Origin: Clostridiales bacterium
GTDB lineage: Bacteria > Bacillota_A > Clostridia > Christensenellales > Aristaeellaceae
Assembly: GCA_024684665.1 (NCBI GenBank)
Contig: JAIKWN010000216.1
Coordinates: 1 to 28,939 of the forward strand
Direction of reading: 5' to 3'
DNA: 28,939 nt
Shown here: piece after piece, positions 10,417-17,268 of the stretch
How positions within the stretch are numbered: position 1 is the stretch's first letter
Layout of the letters: each line of letters begins with the position of its first letter
The notes under the pieces: model-generated
What the model was told of the DNA's origin: nothing
Seen by the model: only the letters and a program-made list of their open reading frames with translations
Databases searched by the model: none
Program-made: the position numbers and the translations under genes

Positions 10417-11970
10417 TCAGTTCAGCCGGAGAAAGAGATGGTCCCCGATCATGGCGGCGCAGCCGTCCTGCGGGAATCGGGGCATCGCGCGAATCTCCTT
10501 CGTCTGTTTGACGAGCCGCGTCCGCTCCCCGTGCGGGACGAGGTTCAACCGCGCACCCAGGATCGAAGCCAGATACCAGTAGGCTGAGGTTTCATAGGAG
10601 GCGCCGTACGTATAACGCATTCCCTGGACGGCGGAAATCTCTTCCATTCCGGGCCGCATCATGGCGATCTGCGAGGAGGGGAGGACACCTGCGATTACGA
10701 CCGGTGTTTCGCCGGGAACGTATCCTTCTGTCTCCTCCATGCGGGAGAGGATGCGGGTCATTGCGGAATGGGTGGCGGCGTATTCCAGATCCCGCTTCAC
10801 GTACATGGTATTGCAGGAAATGGTATTGACAAAAATATACACGCCGGCCAGAAGTGCTGCACAAAGGCCTGCCGCATTGCCGGTGCGCCGCACGCGGCCC
10901 GGGTTTTCACTGAGAACGACGGGCAGGAGATAAAGGAAATACCAGGCGTACATCATAAGCCCGTTCACCACGCCTTGAGAAATAACCATCACGAAGTTCG
11001 CGGCGAGGGGCAGGATAAGAAGAAGGAAGACGGAAGTCGCGAGCGAGACGACACTGTGCCTTCTCCCTGTGAACACGAGGAAAAACGACAGGATAAGCGC
11101 TCCGAGATTCAGAATCTGGGGGATCTGAGAGATGTGCCAGGGGATCATCTCGCGGTCCCGGGGGAAGAAGAGGAAGCGGAGCGGTGTCATCCAGGCCTCT
11201 CCAAGATAGTGCAGAAGATCCCGGGCGGAGAGGAGGGATACGCGTCCCACGCCGTTATAATCACTGGAGGCGGAGATGCCAAAGACACCAAGGATCAGGC
11301 GCAGCAGCGCGGCATAGAGCAGAAGGCCCGCAAGCAGATGCAGGACGGCAAGCGCTCCCCGCCGCCAGATATCCGCGGCTGCTTCTCCGCGTACGAGATC
11401 AGCAAGCAGGGCAATCACGATGATCGCCGCCGCCGAGGGGAGGTAACTCTGGTACAGCCCCAGAAGGGCTGCATAGCACAGGGGCGCGAGATGCCGCCGG
11501 ATTCCAGCCCCGCGCAGGGATAAGTATGCGCCCAGCAGGGCGAGACAGAGCGAAAGCATGTATACATCCGACCAGGGCAGATACGTCGCATTCGCGAGAC
11601 CCAGCGTCTCCGAAACCGTAAGGATACCGCAGGAAAAGACAATGCCCGCCCGGTTCCGGATCCGAAGAATACGGGCCGTGAGACAGCCGGAAAACACGAG
11701 AAAGATCAGACAGAACAGTCCGATCAGAAAAGGTGCGGTGACAGTTCCCCGGATGCGCCACCAGAGGGGCTGCAGAAAGCGGCCTAGCGAGATCTGATAC
11801 GCTTCTTCCCCCGCCTGGGAGATGAGGGCAGCGTCGCCGGAAAAGGCGGCGTTCGCGTACCGGTATCCATGCGCCAGCAGCCCGAAAACGAGCGTAGAAA
11901 CAGCCGAGAGGCGCAATGCCTCCCGATCTCCTGAAATCTGCGAAAAGGCAGAGCCGGGCATTCGTTTCAA
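10417..11970 (-). CDS. GtrII-like membrane glucosyltransferase family protein (paralogue 1)
   Basis: A polytopic protein of about 517 residues and the first gene of the pair. After the first helix come an acidic extracellular loop and the RFLQPLWWRI segment that corresponds to the GR-x-L motif of GtrII-type proteins. About ten further membrane segments follow, then a soluble C-terminal domain with EETEGYVPGE and MPRFPQDG. By family it should transfer glucose or a similar sugar from undecaprenyl phosphate to a cell-envelope polymer outside the membrane; the acceptor is unknown. The TTG at 11970 is chosen because TGGAGGT stands six bases before it. An ATG at 11961 is close behind and a longer reading frame to 12102 has no support. 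An extended -10 promoter lies 30 bases upstream. Confidence 0.78.
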   Translation of the reverse strand: MKRMPGSAFSQISGDREALRLSAVSTLVFGLLAHGYRYANAAFSGDAALISQAGEEAYQISLGRFLQPLWWRIRGTVTAPFLIGLFCLIFLVFSGCLTARILRIRNRAGIVFSCGILTVSETLGLANATYLPWSDVYMLSLCLALLGAYLSLRGAGIRRHLAPLCYAALLGLYQSYLPSAAAIIVIALLADLVRGEAAADIWRRGALAVLHLLAGLLLYAALLRLILGVFGISASSDYNGVGRVSLLSARDLLHYLGEAWMTPLRFLFFPRDREMIPWHISQIPQILNLGALILSFFLVFTGRRHSVVSLATSVFLLLILPLAANFVMVISQGVVNGLMMYAWYFLYLLPVVLSENPGRVRRTGNAAGLCAALLAGVYIFVNTISCNTMYVKRDLEYAATHSAMTRILSRMEETEGYVPGETPVVIAGVLPSSQIAMMRPGMEEISAVQGMRYTYGASYETSAYWYLASILGARLNLVPHGERTRLVKQTKEIRAMPRFPQDGCAAMIGDHLFLRLN

Positions 11971-12000
11971 GGTGATACCTCCATAGGTATGCTTATCGGT

Positions 12001-12009
12001 ATTATAACA
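12001..12009 (-). promoter_or_regulatory. Extended -10 promoter element of the GtrII-like gene pair
   Basis: On the minus strand TGTTATAAT forms an extended -10 (TGn plus a perfect TATAAT at 12006-12001), about 30 bases before the TTG start. I see no convincing -35 at 16-18 bases, which is common for extended -10 promoters. Confidence 0.55.
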
Positions 12010-12080
12010 TGAACCGCTGCCGGTGAACAGCCTTGGAAACGCGCGAAGTCCTGCTTCATACGGGAATAACCGTCCATTTG

Positions 12081-12113
12081 GAAAAACAAAAGAACGCCTC
12101 ATTCATGAGACGC
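12081..12113 (-). terminator. Intrinsic terminator after the RsbW-like gene
   Basis: On the minus strand an eight-pair stem (GCGTCTCA with TGAGGCGT, including G-U pairs) around a TGAA loop (12113-12094) is followed by a T-rich stretch (12093-12081). It lies 26 bases after the stop of the RsbW-like gene and would separate it from the GtrII pair downstream. Confidence 0.65.
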
Positions 12114-12139
12114 CCTTTAAGCGTATTGCCGCGCGGAGA

Positions 12140-12556
12140 TCAGACGGTCTTCCATATATGCAGGATGTTTTTCCCACCCGAATACTCGTAAGAAAGCCTG
12201 TCTGTCAGTTTCTTCACAAGAAAGATACCAAGCCCGCCGATGGCTCTTTTCTCAGCAGGGAGAGTGGTATCGGGCTCTTTGTGCAGAAGAGGATTATAGG
12301 GCGTCCCCTCGTCCAGAAAAGTGAGTTCCACCACATGCGTCTCCGGATCATAGGAGAAACGGATTTCCGCGGTATACGCGCCCCTGGCGTGGTACACGAT
12401 ATTGCTGAAAATCTCGTCGATGATCACGCTCAGCTGCGCATGTGCCTTTGCAGAACAGTTCAGGGTATCGAGAAGCCTGTCTACAAAATCGGTGGCTTTC
12501 AGAATACTGTCCGGGATCGCGGGGAGGACGATGCTTTCTTTGGCGTTCAGATGCAT
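12140..12556 (-). CDS. RsbW/SpoIIAB-like anti-sigma factor type ATPase (HATPase_c_2)
   Basis: A 138-residue GHKL-fold ATPase of the serine/threonine-kinase anti-sigma type. The N box reads DEIFSNIVYHA (residues 47-57, with Glu48 and Asn52), the G1 box is DEGTPYNP (82-89) and the G2 box GGLGIFLVK (107-115). Such proteins bind a sigma factor or another partner and phosphorylate a STAS antagonist. The ATG at 12556 is chosen with GAGGTG six bases upstream; a GTG three codons earlier overlaps that site. It follows the VanZ-VOC gene by 50 bases on the same strand, and a STAS protein is encoded divergently nearby. No sigma factor gene adjoins it, so the target is unknown; some relatives control membrane or metabolic processes instead. 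Confidence 0.88.
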   Translation of the reverse strand: MHLNAKESIVLPAIPDSILKATDFVDRLLDTLNCSAKAHAQLSVIIDEIFSNIVYHARGAYTAEIRFSYDPETHVVELTFLDEGTPYNPLLHKEPDTTLPAEKRAIGGLGIFLVKKLTDRLSYEYSGGKNILHIWKTV

Positions 12557-12606
12557 GTTCAACACCTCACTGTGCGGAGTTTCGGCGGGAAAAACGGACC
12601 TTCAGC

Positions 12607-13692
12607 TCATTCTTCCAGAATGGTGACGGTTACGCCGTCCGGTCCGGGGAAGGAAAACCGGCGAAGAGACGTATAAGGATCCTGTTCGTAAGGGCCGGGC
12701 TCGATGCCTCTCTCCAGCAGGCGCTGCCGGATTTTTGGAAGATGGCGGGCCCGGATGGTAAGGAATTGGGGCCCGGGCGATTCCGGCTGGTTTGTGCAGC
12801 GTATTTCTACCTGGTGCTTTCCCATTCCAAACAGGAAATCGGTTCCGGGAGAGTCCCCGGGAATCAGCTGACGCAGCGGCCGGAAGCCCAGGAGGGTGAT
12901 GTAAAAGTCCCAGACCGCGGTTTCATCCGTCCCAAAGAGCGTCGTCCTGGAGAGAGAAGTCTTCCGGGCGAAAGGATACAGGGCGCGCTTCCTTGCGTTG
13001 CGTTTCCACCTGCGCCAGGCGGCCAGTTCCTTTTTCCATGCTGGATGCGCTACCACGTAACCGGCGGCGATATAAAGGGACTGCCCGAGGTATCCGCCCG
13101 CGGTGTTGGAAATCAGATCATCAAGATCATAGAGACCACGGCGCGTGAGCAGCTGCAGATTCTCTACGGCAAAGGAAACGAACAGGCAGAAAAGGACGGG
13201 ACGAATCCGCACGCGGGCGCGAAACCATCGGAAGAGATAGGGGAGCAGATAACCCATTGGGACGAAGAGCATCACGTTCATGTAAATCTGCGCGATATTC
13301 TCCGGCTTCACAACGCGGATATGGGAAATGCCTGCGGAGAGCCCGTCCGATAAGGTGATCCGGAGGATGTCCGCAAGGCCCAGATCCGTTTCGACCGAAC
13401 GCTGCAGATCGGAAAGGGGAGCGGCGTGCACGGCGTAAGCGTTGCCCGGACGGCGGGAGAAAAAGACAAAATAGGCGAGTGCTGCGAGATACAGGAGAAA
13501 GGAGCAGAGCAAAATCCCCTGTCGGAGAAGCAGCAGCCGGTCTGCCGCAGGGTTGTCGCTTACGCCTCCCGCAGGATCGATCGAAAGATGCCGGCAGATA
13601 CGCCGATCCGCCCGCGGCAGCAGGAAGACCAGCAGAGCAACAAGACCGGTGACAAGAAGGTTTGTCAGGGGATGATTTGCGTTGAGATGCAT
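12607..13692 (-). CDS. VanZ-like membrane protein fused to a glyoxalase/VOC domain
   Basis: A 361-residue protein with two parts. Residues 10-215 are a VanZ-type membrane domain of about five helices, with the family motifs MNVMLFVPMGYLLP (138-151), ENLQLL (177-182) and LYDLDDLISNTAGGYLG (187-203). After a basic linker (220-245), residues 250-361 form a soluble vicinal-oxygen-chelate domain, with WDFYITLLGF (261-270), VEIR and FPGPDGVTVTILEE. VanZ gives low-level teicoplanin resistance in enterococci, but most VanZ-like proteins have no known role; VOC domains include glyoxalases and antibiotic-binding proteins. The ATG at 13692 has GGAGGAAAA upstream; the frame is open to 13977 but without start signals. 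The VOC part is probably cytosolic. Confidence 0.85.
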   Translation of the reverse strand: MHLNANHPLTNLLVTGLVALLVFLLPRADRRICRHLSIDPAGGVSDNPAADRLLLLRQGILLCSFLLYLAALAYFVFFSRRPGNAYAVHAAPLSDLQRSVETDLGLADILRITLSDGLSAGISHIRVVKPENIAQIYMNVMLFVPMGYLLPYLFRWFRARVRIRPVLFCLFVSFAVENLQLLTRRGLYDLDDLISNTAGGYLGQSLYIAAGYVVAHPAWKKELAAWRRWKRNARKRALYPFARKTSLSRTTLFGTDETAVWDFYITLLGFRPLRQLIPGDSPGTDFLFGMGKHQVEIRCTNQPESPGPQFLTIRARHLPKIRQRLLERGIEPGPYEQDPYTSLRRFSFPGPDGVTVTILEE

Positions 13693-13722
13693 TTTTCCTC
13701 CGCTTTGTCCGCGCGTATTTTC

Positions 13723-13751
13723 TTGACATTTGTGCTTTACGGGAGTAGAGT
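13723..13751 (+). promoter_or_regulatory. Promoter of the STAS operon
   Basis: A perfect TTGACA at 13723-13728 and TAGAGT at 13746-13751 are separated by 17 bases, giving a leader of about 70 bases before the ATG at 13829. The site lies in the divergent gap with the VanZ-VOC gene; on the opposite strand of this gap I found no good promoter match. Confidence 0.6.
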
Positions 13752-13828
13752 ATTTCCGCGGGTTAGCGAAAAATGGGCGGGATTTGCCCGTATCTGACCA
13801 AGAGAAATAGCGTGAGGAGGATATTATT

Positions 13829-14125
13829 ATGACCTTGAACGAGACTTGGGAAGGAAAAAACCTCTGCGTTGCCCTGGAAGGGCGACTGGATACGGTTACG
13901 GCGCCAGAGCTGGAAGCCCTTCTGAACGGAAAGATGCCGGATGCCGACAGCCTTGTGCTGGACTTCGAAAAGCTCAATTATATCTCTTCAGCCGGTCTGC
14001 GGGTTCTGCTTTCCGCGCACAAGGCTATGAGCGGTAAGGGCGGAATGAAGGTTAAAAATGTGAACGAGATCGTGCGCGAGGTTTTCGACGTAACCGGATT
14101 CTCCGATATCCTGACCGTGGAATGA
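13829..14125 (+). CDS. STAS-domain anti-sigma factor antagonist (SpoIIAA/RsbV-like)
   Basis: A 98-residue single STAS domain. The signature LDFEKLNYISSAGLRVLLS region (residues 44-62) contains Ser53 and Ser54; by alignment with SpoIIAA, Ser54 is the residue phosphorylated by the partner kinase, while the aspartate before it is replaced by serine. Unphosphorylated antagonists sequester an anti-sigma ATPase and so free the sigma factor. GAGGAGG precedes the ATG. The next gene, 12 bases downstream, encodes a degenerate ATPase-like protein that is the likely direct partner; the RsbW-like protein of the divergent transcript is the other candidate. No sigma factor gene is adjacent. Confidence 0.9.
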   Translation: MTLNETWEGKNLCVALEGRLDTVTAPELEALLNGKMPDADSLVLDFEKLNYISSAGLRVLLSAHKAMSGKGGMKVKNVNEIVREVFDVTGFSDILTVE

Positions 14126-14137
14126 AGGTGACGCGGC

Positions 14138-14731
14138 ATGAAATCCGACGTCATTCTGGTTTCAAGTGAAGGAAACAAGATTGAAAAGGCGCTGGATCTC
14201 GCTGAACGCACCGCTGTTTTCAAGCGGCTCTCCGTGAAGAGCGCCATACATCTGCGCCTCCTGACGGAGGAAATGATGGGCATGATGCGTTCCCTTACGG
14301 GCGAGCGCATCGGTGAGTTCTGGATCGAGGATGAAGACGGCGTTTTTCATCTGCATCTCGCAGTGGAAACGCTGATGGATTCGGAAAAACGGCGTCAGCT
14401 GCTTGCAGCCTCCACGCAGGGAAGGAACGAAGCCGCGAAAGGGATCATGGGGCATATCCGGGATTTCTTCGAAAGCGGTGCCGAGACTGACGCGGTTTAC
14501 GCAGCGGCTCCTCTTATGCTCTGCGGCATGGAAAGCGCCGGCGCCCACGCGCTTGGGGATCTGGACTGGTCTCTGGCGCTTTGCCGGGCAAACCTCATGA
14601 AACCGGATCAGCAGTACAACGAAGCCTGGGACGAACTGGAAAAATCTGTGGTCTCCCATGTGGCGGACGATATCCGCGTCAGCATCCGCGGCGATCAGGT
14701 TGAGATGATCATCGACAAGCGTATGCGTTAA
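14138..14731 (+). CDS. Degenerate GHKL ATPase-like protein, putative partner of the STAS protein
   Basis: A 197-residue soluble protein. Residues 36-55 (HLRLLTEEMMGMMRSLTG) resemble the helix carrying the N box of RsbW-type ATPases, with Glu residues but without a clear Asn, and no DxGxG or GxGL box is seen afterwards. I read it as a divergent or inactive member of the anti-sigma ATPase fold, or a protein that only shares this helix. It follows the STAS gene after 12 bases with GAAGGTGA upstream, and an intrinsic terminator comes directly after it, so the two form a closed two-gene operon. The pairing supports a STAS-binding role. Confidence is high that it is a gene, low for the fold. Confidence 0.75.
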   Translation: MKSDVILVSSEGNKIEKALDLAERTAVFKRLSVKSAIHLRLLTEEMMGMMRSLTGERIGEFWIEDEDGVFHLHLAVETLMDSEKRRQLLAASTQGRNEAAKGIMGHIRDFFESGAETDAVYAAAPLMLCGMESAGAHALGDLDWSLALCRANLMKPDQQYNEAWDELEKSVVSHVADDIRVSIRGDQVEMIIDKRMR

Positions 14732-14755
14732 CTTGAGTAAGAGTATACCAGTTTT

Positions 14756-14785
14756 ACCGCCTGAGAGGGCGGTTTTTCTTTTTTT
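14756..14785 (+). terminator. Intrinsic terminator of the STAS operon
   Basis: ACCGCC (14756-14761) and GGCGGT (14768-14773) pair perfectly around a six-base loop and are followed by a long T-rich run. It lies 25 bases after the stop of the STAS partner gene. Confidence 0.88.
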
Positions 14786-14796
14786 CGTTAAAACAT

Positions 14797-14868
14797 ATCA
14801 AAATTTGATCAGTAATATTTAAGAGCAAACCCTTTGACTCTTTCAGAGTGAGGAAGATGATTTGATCA
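14797..14868. repeat. Small repeats in the gap upstream of the DUF1538 gene
   Basis: The 14786-14885 stretch is AT-rich and contains two copies of TTTGATCA (14804-14811 and 14861-14868). The first overlaps an inverted repeat ATCAAA-A-TTTGAT (14797-14809), and an ACTCT-TTC-AGAGT hairpin (14837-14849) lies between the copies. The second copy is just upstream of the predicted -35. They could be regulator binding sites; no binding protein can be named. Confidence 0.35.
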
Positions 14869-14885
14869 TACAGGTCCGGGTTCAC

Positions 14886-14914
14886 TTGCTCATGTGTAGG
14901 GATTGTGCTATATT
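14886..14914 (+). promoter_or_regulatory. Probable promoter of the DUF1538-PII-prs-ABC operon
   Basis: TATATT at 14909-14914 matches the -10 in five of six positions and TTGCTC stands 17 bases upstream (14886-14891), matching only the TTG of the -35. The start codon is 60 bases downstream. A weak -35 next to repeated TTTGATCA motifs would fit an activated promoter, but that is inference. Confidence 0.5.
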
Positions 14915-14973
14915 GGATATTGGTATTTCCTGTTCTTAAGAAATCGCGAAACGGAAAGGATCTTTGGCGCAAT

Positions 14974-16515
14974 ATGGACGCAATAACAGATCGGGCGAGG
15001 GAGCTGCTGCAGATTTTGCAGAGAAACAGCCTGGCAGAGAAGCGCAAGGAGGCAGCCGGCAGCATAGCGCCCATTGTGGGACTTGTGCTCATCGTCTGCT
15101 GCCTGTTTGCGCCGATTCCATCCGGCGCGCTGTCCGCCTTCCTCTTCGGGGCGGGGCTGCTGATCGTGGGGATGAGCCTTTTCGGCCTCGGAACAGAGCT
15201 GGCCATGACCCCCATCGGTGAGGCGATGGGCGGGGCGCTTACCCGCACACAGAAAGTGCGCCTCATCGCTCTCGTGGGCTTTTTCATTGGCGCTATGGTA
15301 ACCATCGCGGAACCGGATCTCTCTGTCCTCGCGGAAAACGCACCGTCGGTGCCGAAACTCACTCTGGTCCTCTGCGTCGCGGTGGGAGTCGGGTTCTTTC
15401 TTGTTGTGGCGCTTCTTCGAATTCTCTTTCAGATCAAACTGCGGACGCTGCTTTTTATATCCTATGGGATCATTTTCCTCGTTTCCATTTTTGTGCCACG
15501 GGGATTTCTTGCCGTGGCCTTTGATGCGGGCGGAGTGACTACGGGACCGATGACGGTACCTTTCATTCTTGGCCTGGGTACCGGCGTCGCCTCCATCCGC
15601 AGCGACGCCGGAGCGGAAAACGACTCTTTCGGCCTCGTCTCCCTCTGCTCCGCCGGGCCCATCCTCTCAGTGATGCTGCTTTCGGTTTTCTTCCGCGCGG
15701 AGGACGGGGCGGCAAGCCCGATCATCCTTACGAACGCCGCAGATTCAAAGCTGCTCTTTTCTGCGTTCCTCACCGAGTTACCCGTTTATCTGAAAGATGT
15801 GGGCTTCGGCCTTTTGCCCATTATCGCCTTTTTCATTGCAGCGCAGGTGCTTGCGCTGCATATGCCGAAGAGCCGGCTGATTCGCATTGCCCTGGGTCTC
15901 CTTTATACCTATGCCGGTCTTGTGGTTTTCCTGCTGGGGGTGAACGTGGGTTTCCTCCCCGTTGGATATACGATAGGGAAGGAACTGGGCGGGACCGAAG
16001 TGCGCTGGCTGCTCATCCCACTTGGAATGCTTTTCGGCTGGTTTACGGTATCGGCGGAGCCCGCTGTGCAGGTGCTCTGCGGACAGGTCTATGATACCAC
16101 GGCGGGCACGATTCCCAAGCAGGCGCTTCGCTTTGCTCTTTCAATCGGCGTAGCCCTGTCCGTGGGACTCGCTTTGCTGCGGGCGCTTACGGGCCTGCCC
16201 GTTATGGCTTTCATCCTGCCCGGTTACGCTGTGGCTTTCCTGCTTACTTTCTTCGTGCCTCCGGTTTTTACGGCCATCGCTTTCGACTCCGGCGGCGTGG
16301 CTTCCGGTCCCATGACCGCGGCTTTTCTTCTGCCGCTTGCCTTAGGCACCTGCGTGGCGGCAGGGCGGGATCCCGCAGCGGACGCTTTCGGCCTCGTGGC
16401 TATGGTAGCGATGACGCCGCTGATTGCCATTCAGCTTCTGGGCCTTCTGTATCGCAGAAAGCTGAGTGAGGCGGCTGTCCTTGCGGAACCGGAAGAGATT
16501 ATCGAACTCATGTGA
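14974..16515 (+). CDS. DUF1538-domain membrane transporter, two tandem copies
   Basis: A 513-residue integral membrane protein built from two homologous halves. Each half carries an AEP motif (TIAEPDLSVL near residue 115; SAEPAVQVL near 360) and a FD-S/A-GGV motif (FDAGGVTTGPMT at 183-194; FDSGGVASGPMT near 437), the hallmarks of DUF1538. Family members are often encoded as two single-domain genes; here they are fused. From memory, the two-gene UmpAB pair of Halomonas was reported to act as a Na+/H+ antiporter, so cation-proton exchange is a reasonable guess. The ATG at 14974 has AAAGGA upstream; the frame extends to 14905 without start signals. A PII-like gene follows after 22 bases, a pairing I know from this family. 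Confidence 0.87.
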   Translation: MDAITDRARELLQILQRNSLAEKRKEAAGSIAPIVGLVLIVCCLFAPIPSGALSAFLFGAGLLIVGMSLFGLGTELAMTPIGEAMGGALTRTQKVRLIALVGFFIGAMVTIAEPDLSVLAENAPSVPKLTLVLCVAVGVGFFLVVALLRILFQIKLRTLLFISYGIIFLVSIFVPRGFLAVAFDAGGVTTGPMTVPFILGLGTGVASIRSDAGAENDSFGLVSLCSAGPILSVMLLSVFFRAEDGAASPIILTNAADSKLLFSAFLTELPVYLKDVGFGLLPIIAFFIAAQVLALHMPKSRLIRIALGLLYTYAGLVVFLLGVNVGFLPVGYTIGKELGGTEVRWLLIPLGMLFGWFTVSAEPAVQVLCGQVYDTTAGTIPKQALRFALSIGVALSVGLALLRALTGLPVMAFILPGYAVAFLLTFFVPPVFTAIAFDSGGVASGPMTAAFLLPLALGTCVAAGRDPAADAFGLVAMVAMTPLIAIQLLGLLYRRKLSEAAVLAEPEEIIELM

Positions 16516-16537
16516 GGCGAAGGGAGGCGGAAATCTG

Positions 16538-17242
16538 ATGAACATTCAACTGCTTCTGATGATTGTGCGCCGAGAGGACAGTGCTGCTTATTCGCAGATG
16601 CTGGAGCGGTTGCATCCCGGCGGTGTTGTGTCCTTACCCTGTGAAGGTTCCTCGAAAATAGAGCAGCTGCGGATGCTGGGCATCGAGGAGACGGGGCGGC
16701 TTCTTTTTGCTGCTGTTATGGAAAGCAGTCGGGTTCGGCAGGTGCTGACCCGGGCTGTAATGAGTCTCGGCCTCACGATCCCCGGCCACGGGATCGCGAT
16801 TACCATTCCGCTGGAAAGCATCGGCGGAAAAAGCAGCCTCAAGCGGATGACGGGCATGGAAAGCATCAATACGGGCGAGGGGAGTGCGAAAGCCTTGGAA
16901 GACAGACAGACTGCCTCAATGATTATCGCGGTCATTGAAAACGGGCATGTGGACTCGGTGATGGACGTCGCCCGAAGCGCGGGCGCCAGCGGTGGGACCG
17001 TCGTCCATGCGAAGGGAACCGCCGGCGAGATGGTCAGGAGATTTTTCGGAGTTACCCTGGGACAGGAAAAGGAAATCGTCATGATCGTCGCCAAACTGGA
17101 GCAGCGCGCGGCCATCATGCGGGCGATTATGGAAAAGGCGGGCGTGAATTCGCCTGCGCACACAGTCATGTTCTCCGTACCCGTGGAGCAGGTCGTGGGC
17201 ATCCACAGCTTTGAAACGGCAAAGACGGAGAATGACGCCTGA
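16538..17242 (+). CDS. Double PII-like signal protein linked to the DUF1538 transporter
   Basis: A 234-residue soluble protein made of two PII-like ferredoxin-fold units. The second (about 125-225) is the clearer: SMIIAVIENGHVDSVMDVA is the first strand and helix, GASGGTVVHAKGT (149-161) the T-loop-following glycine motif, and EKEIVMIVAK (177-186) the next strand. The first unit (1-105) has the same order but a degenerate glycine motif. PII proteins bind ATP, ADP or other small effectors and gate transporters or enzymes; this one probably gates the DUF1538 protein encoded 22 bases upstream. The ATG at 16538 has AGGGAGG upstream. The uridylylation tyrosine of GlnB is not seen, so classical nitrogen control is unlikely. 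Confidence 0.82.
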   Translation: MNIQLLLMIVRREDSAAYSQMLERLHPGGVVSLPCEGSSKIEQLRMLGIEETGRLLFAAVMESSRVRQVLTRAVMSLGLTIPGHGIAITIPLESIGGKSSLKRMTGMESINTGEGSAKALEDRQTASMIIAVIENGHVDSVMDVARSAGASGGTVVHAKGTAGEMVRRFFGVTLGQEKEIVMIVAKLEQRAAIMRAIMEKAGVNSPAHTVMFSVPVEQVVGIHSFETAKTENDA

Positions 17243-17268
17243 CGGGAACCGGAAAAAGGAGGGACCGC

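Noticed and set aside
10417..12102. Longer version of the GtrII-like protein starting at 12102
   Set aside because: The extension runs through the extended -10 promoter and most of the terminator of the neighbouring gene; the TTG at 11970 has a good ribosome site.
12607..13977. Longer version of the VanZ-VOC protein starting at 13977
   Set aside because: The extra 95 residues are Ser/Arg-rich, overlap the STAS gene in antisense and lack a ribosome site; GGAGGAAAA precedes the ATG at 13692.
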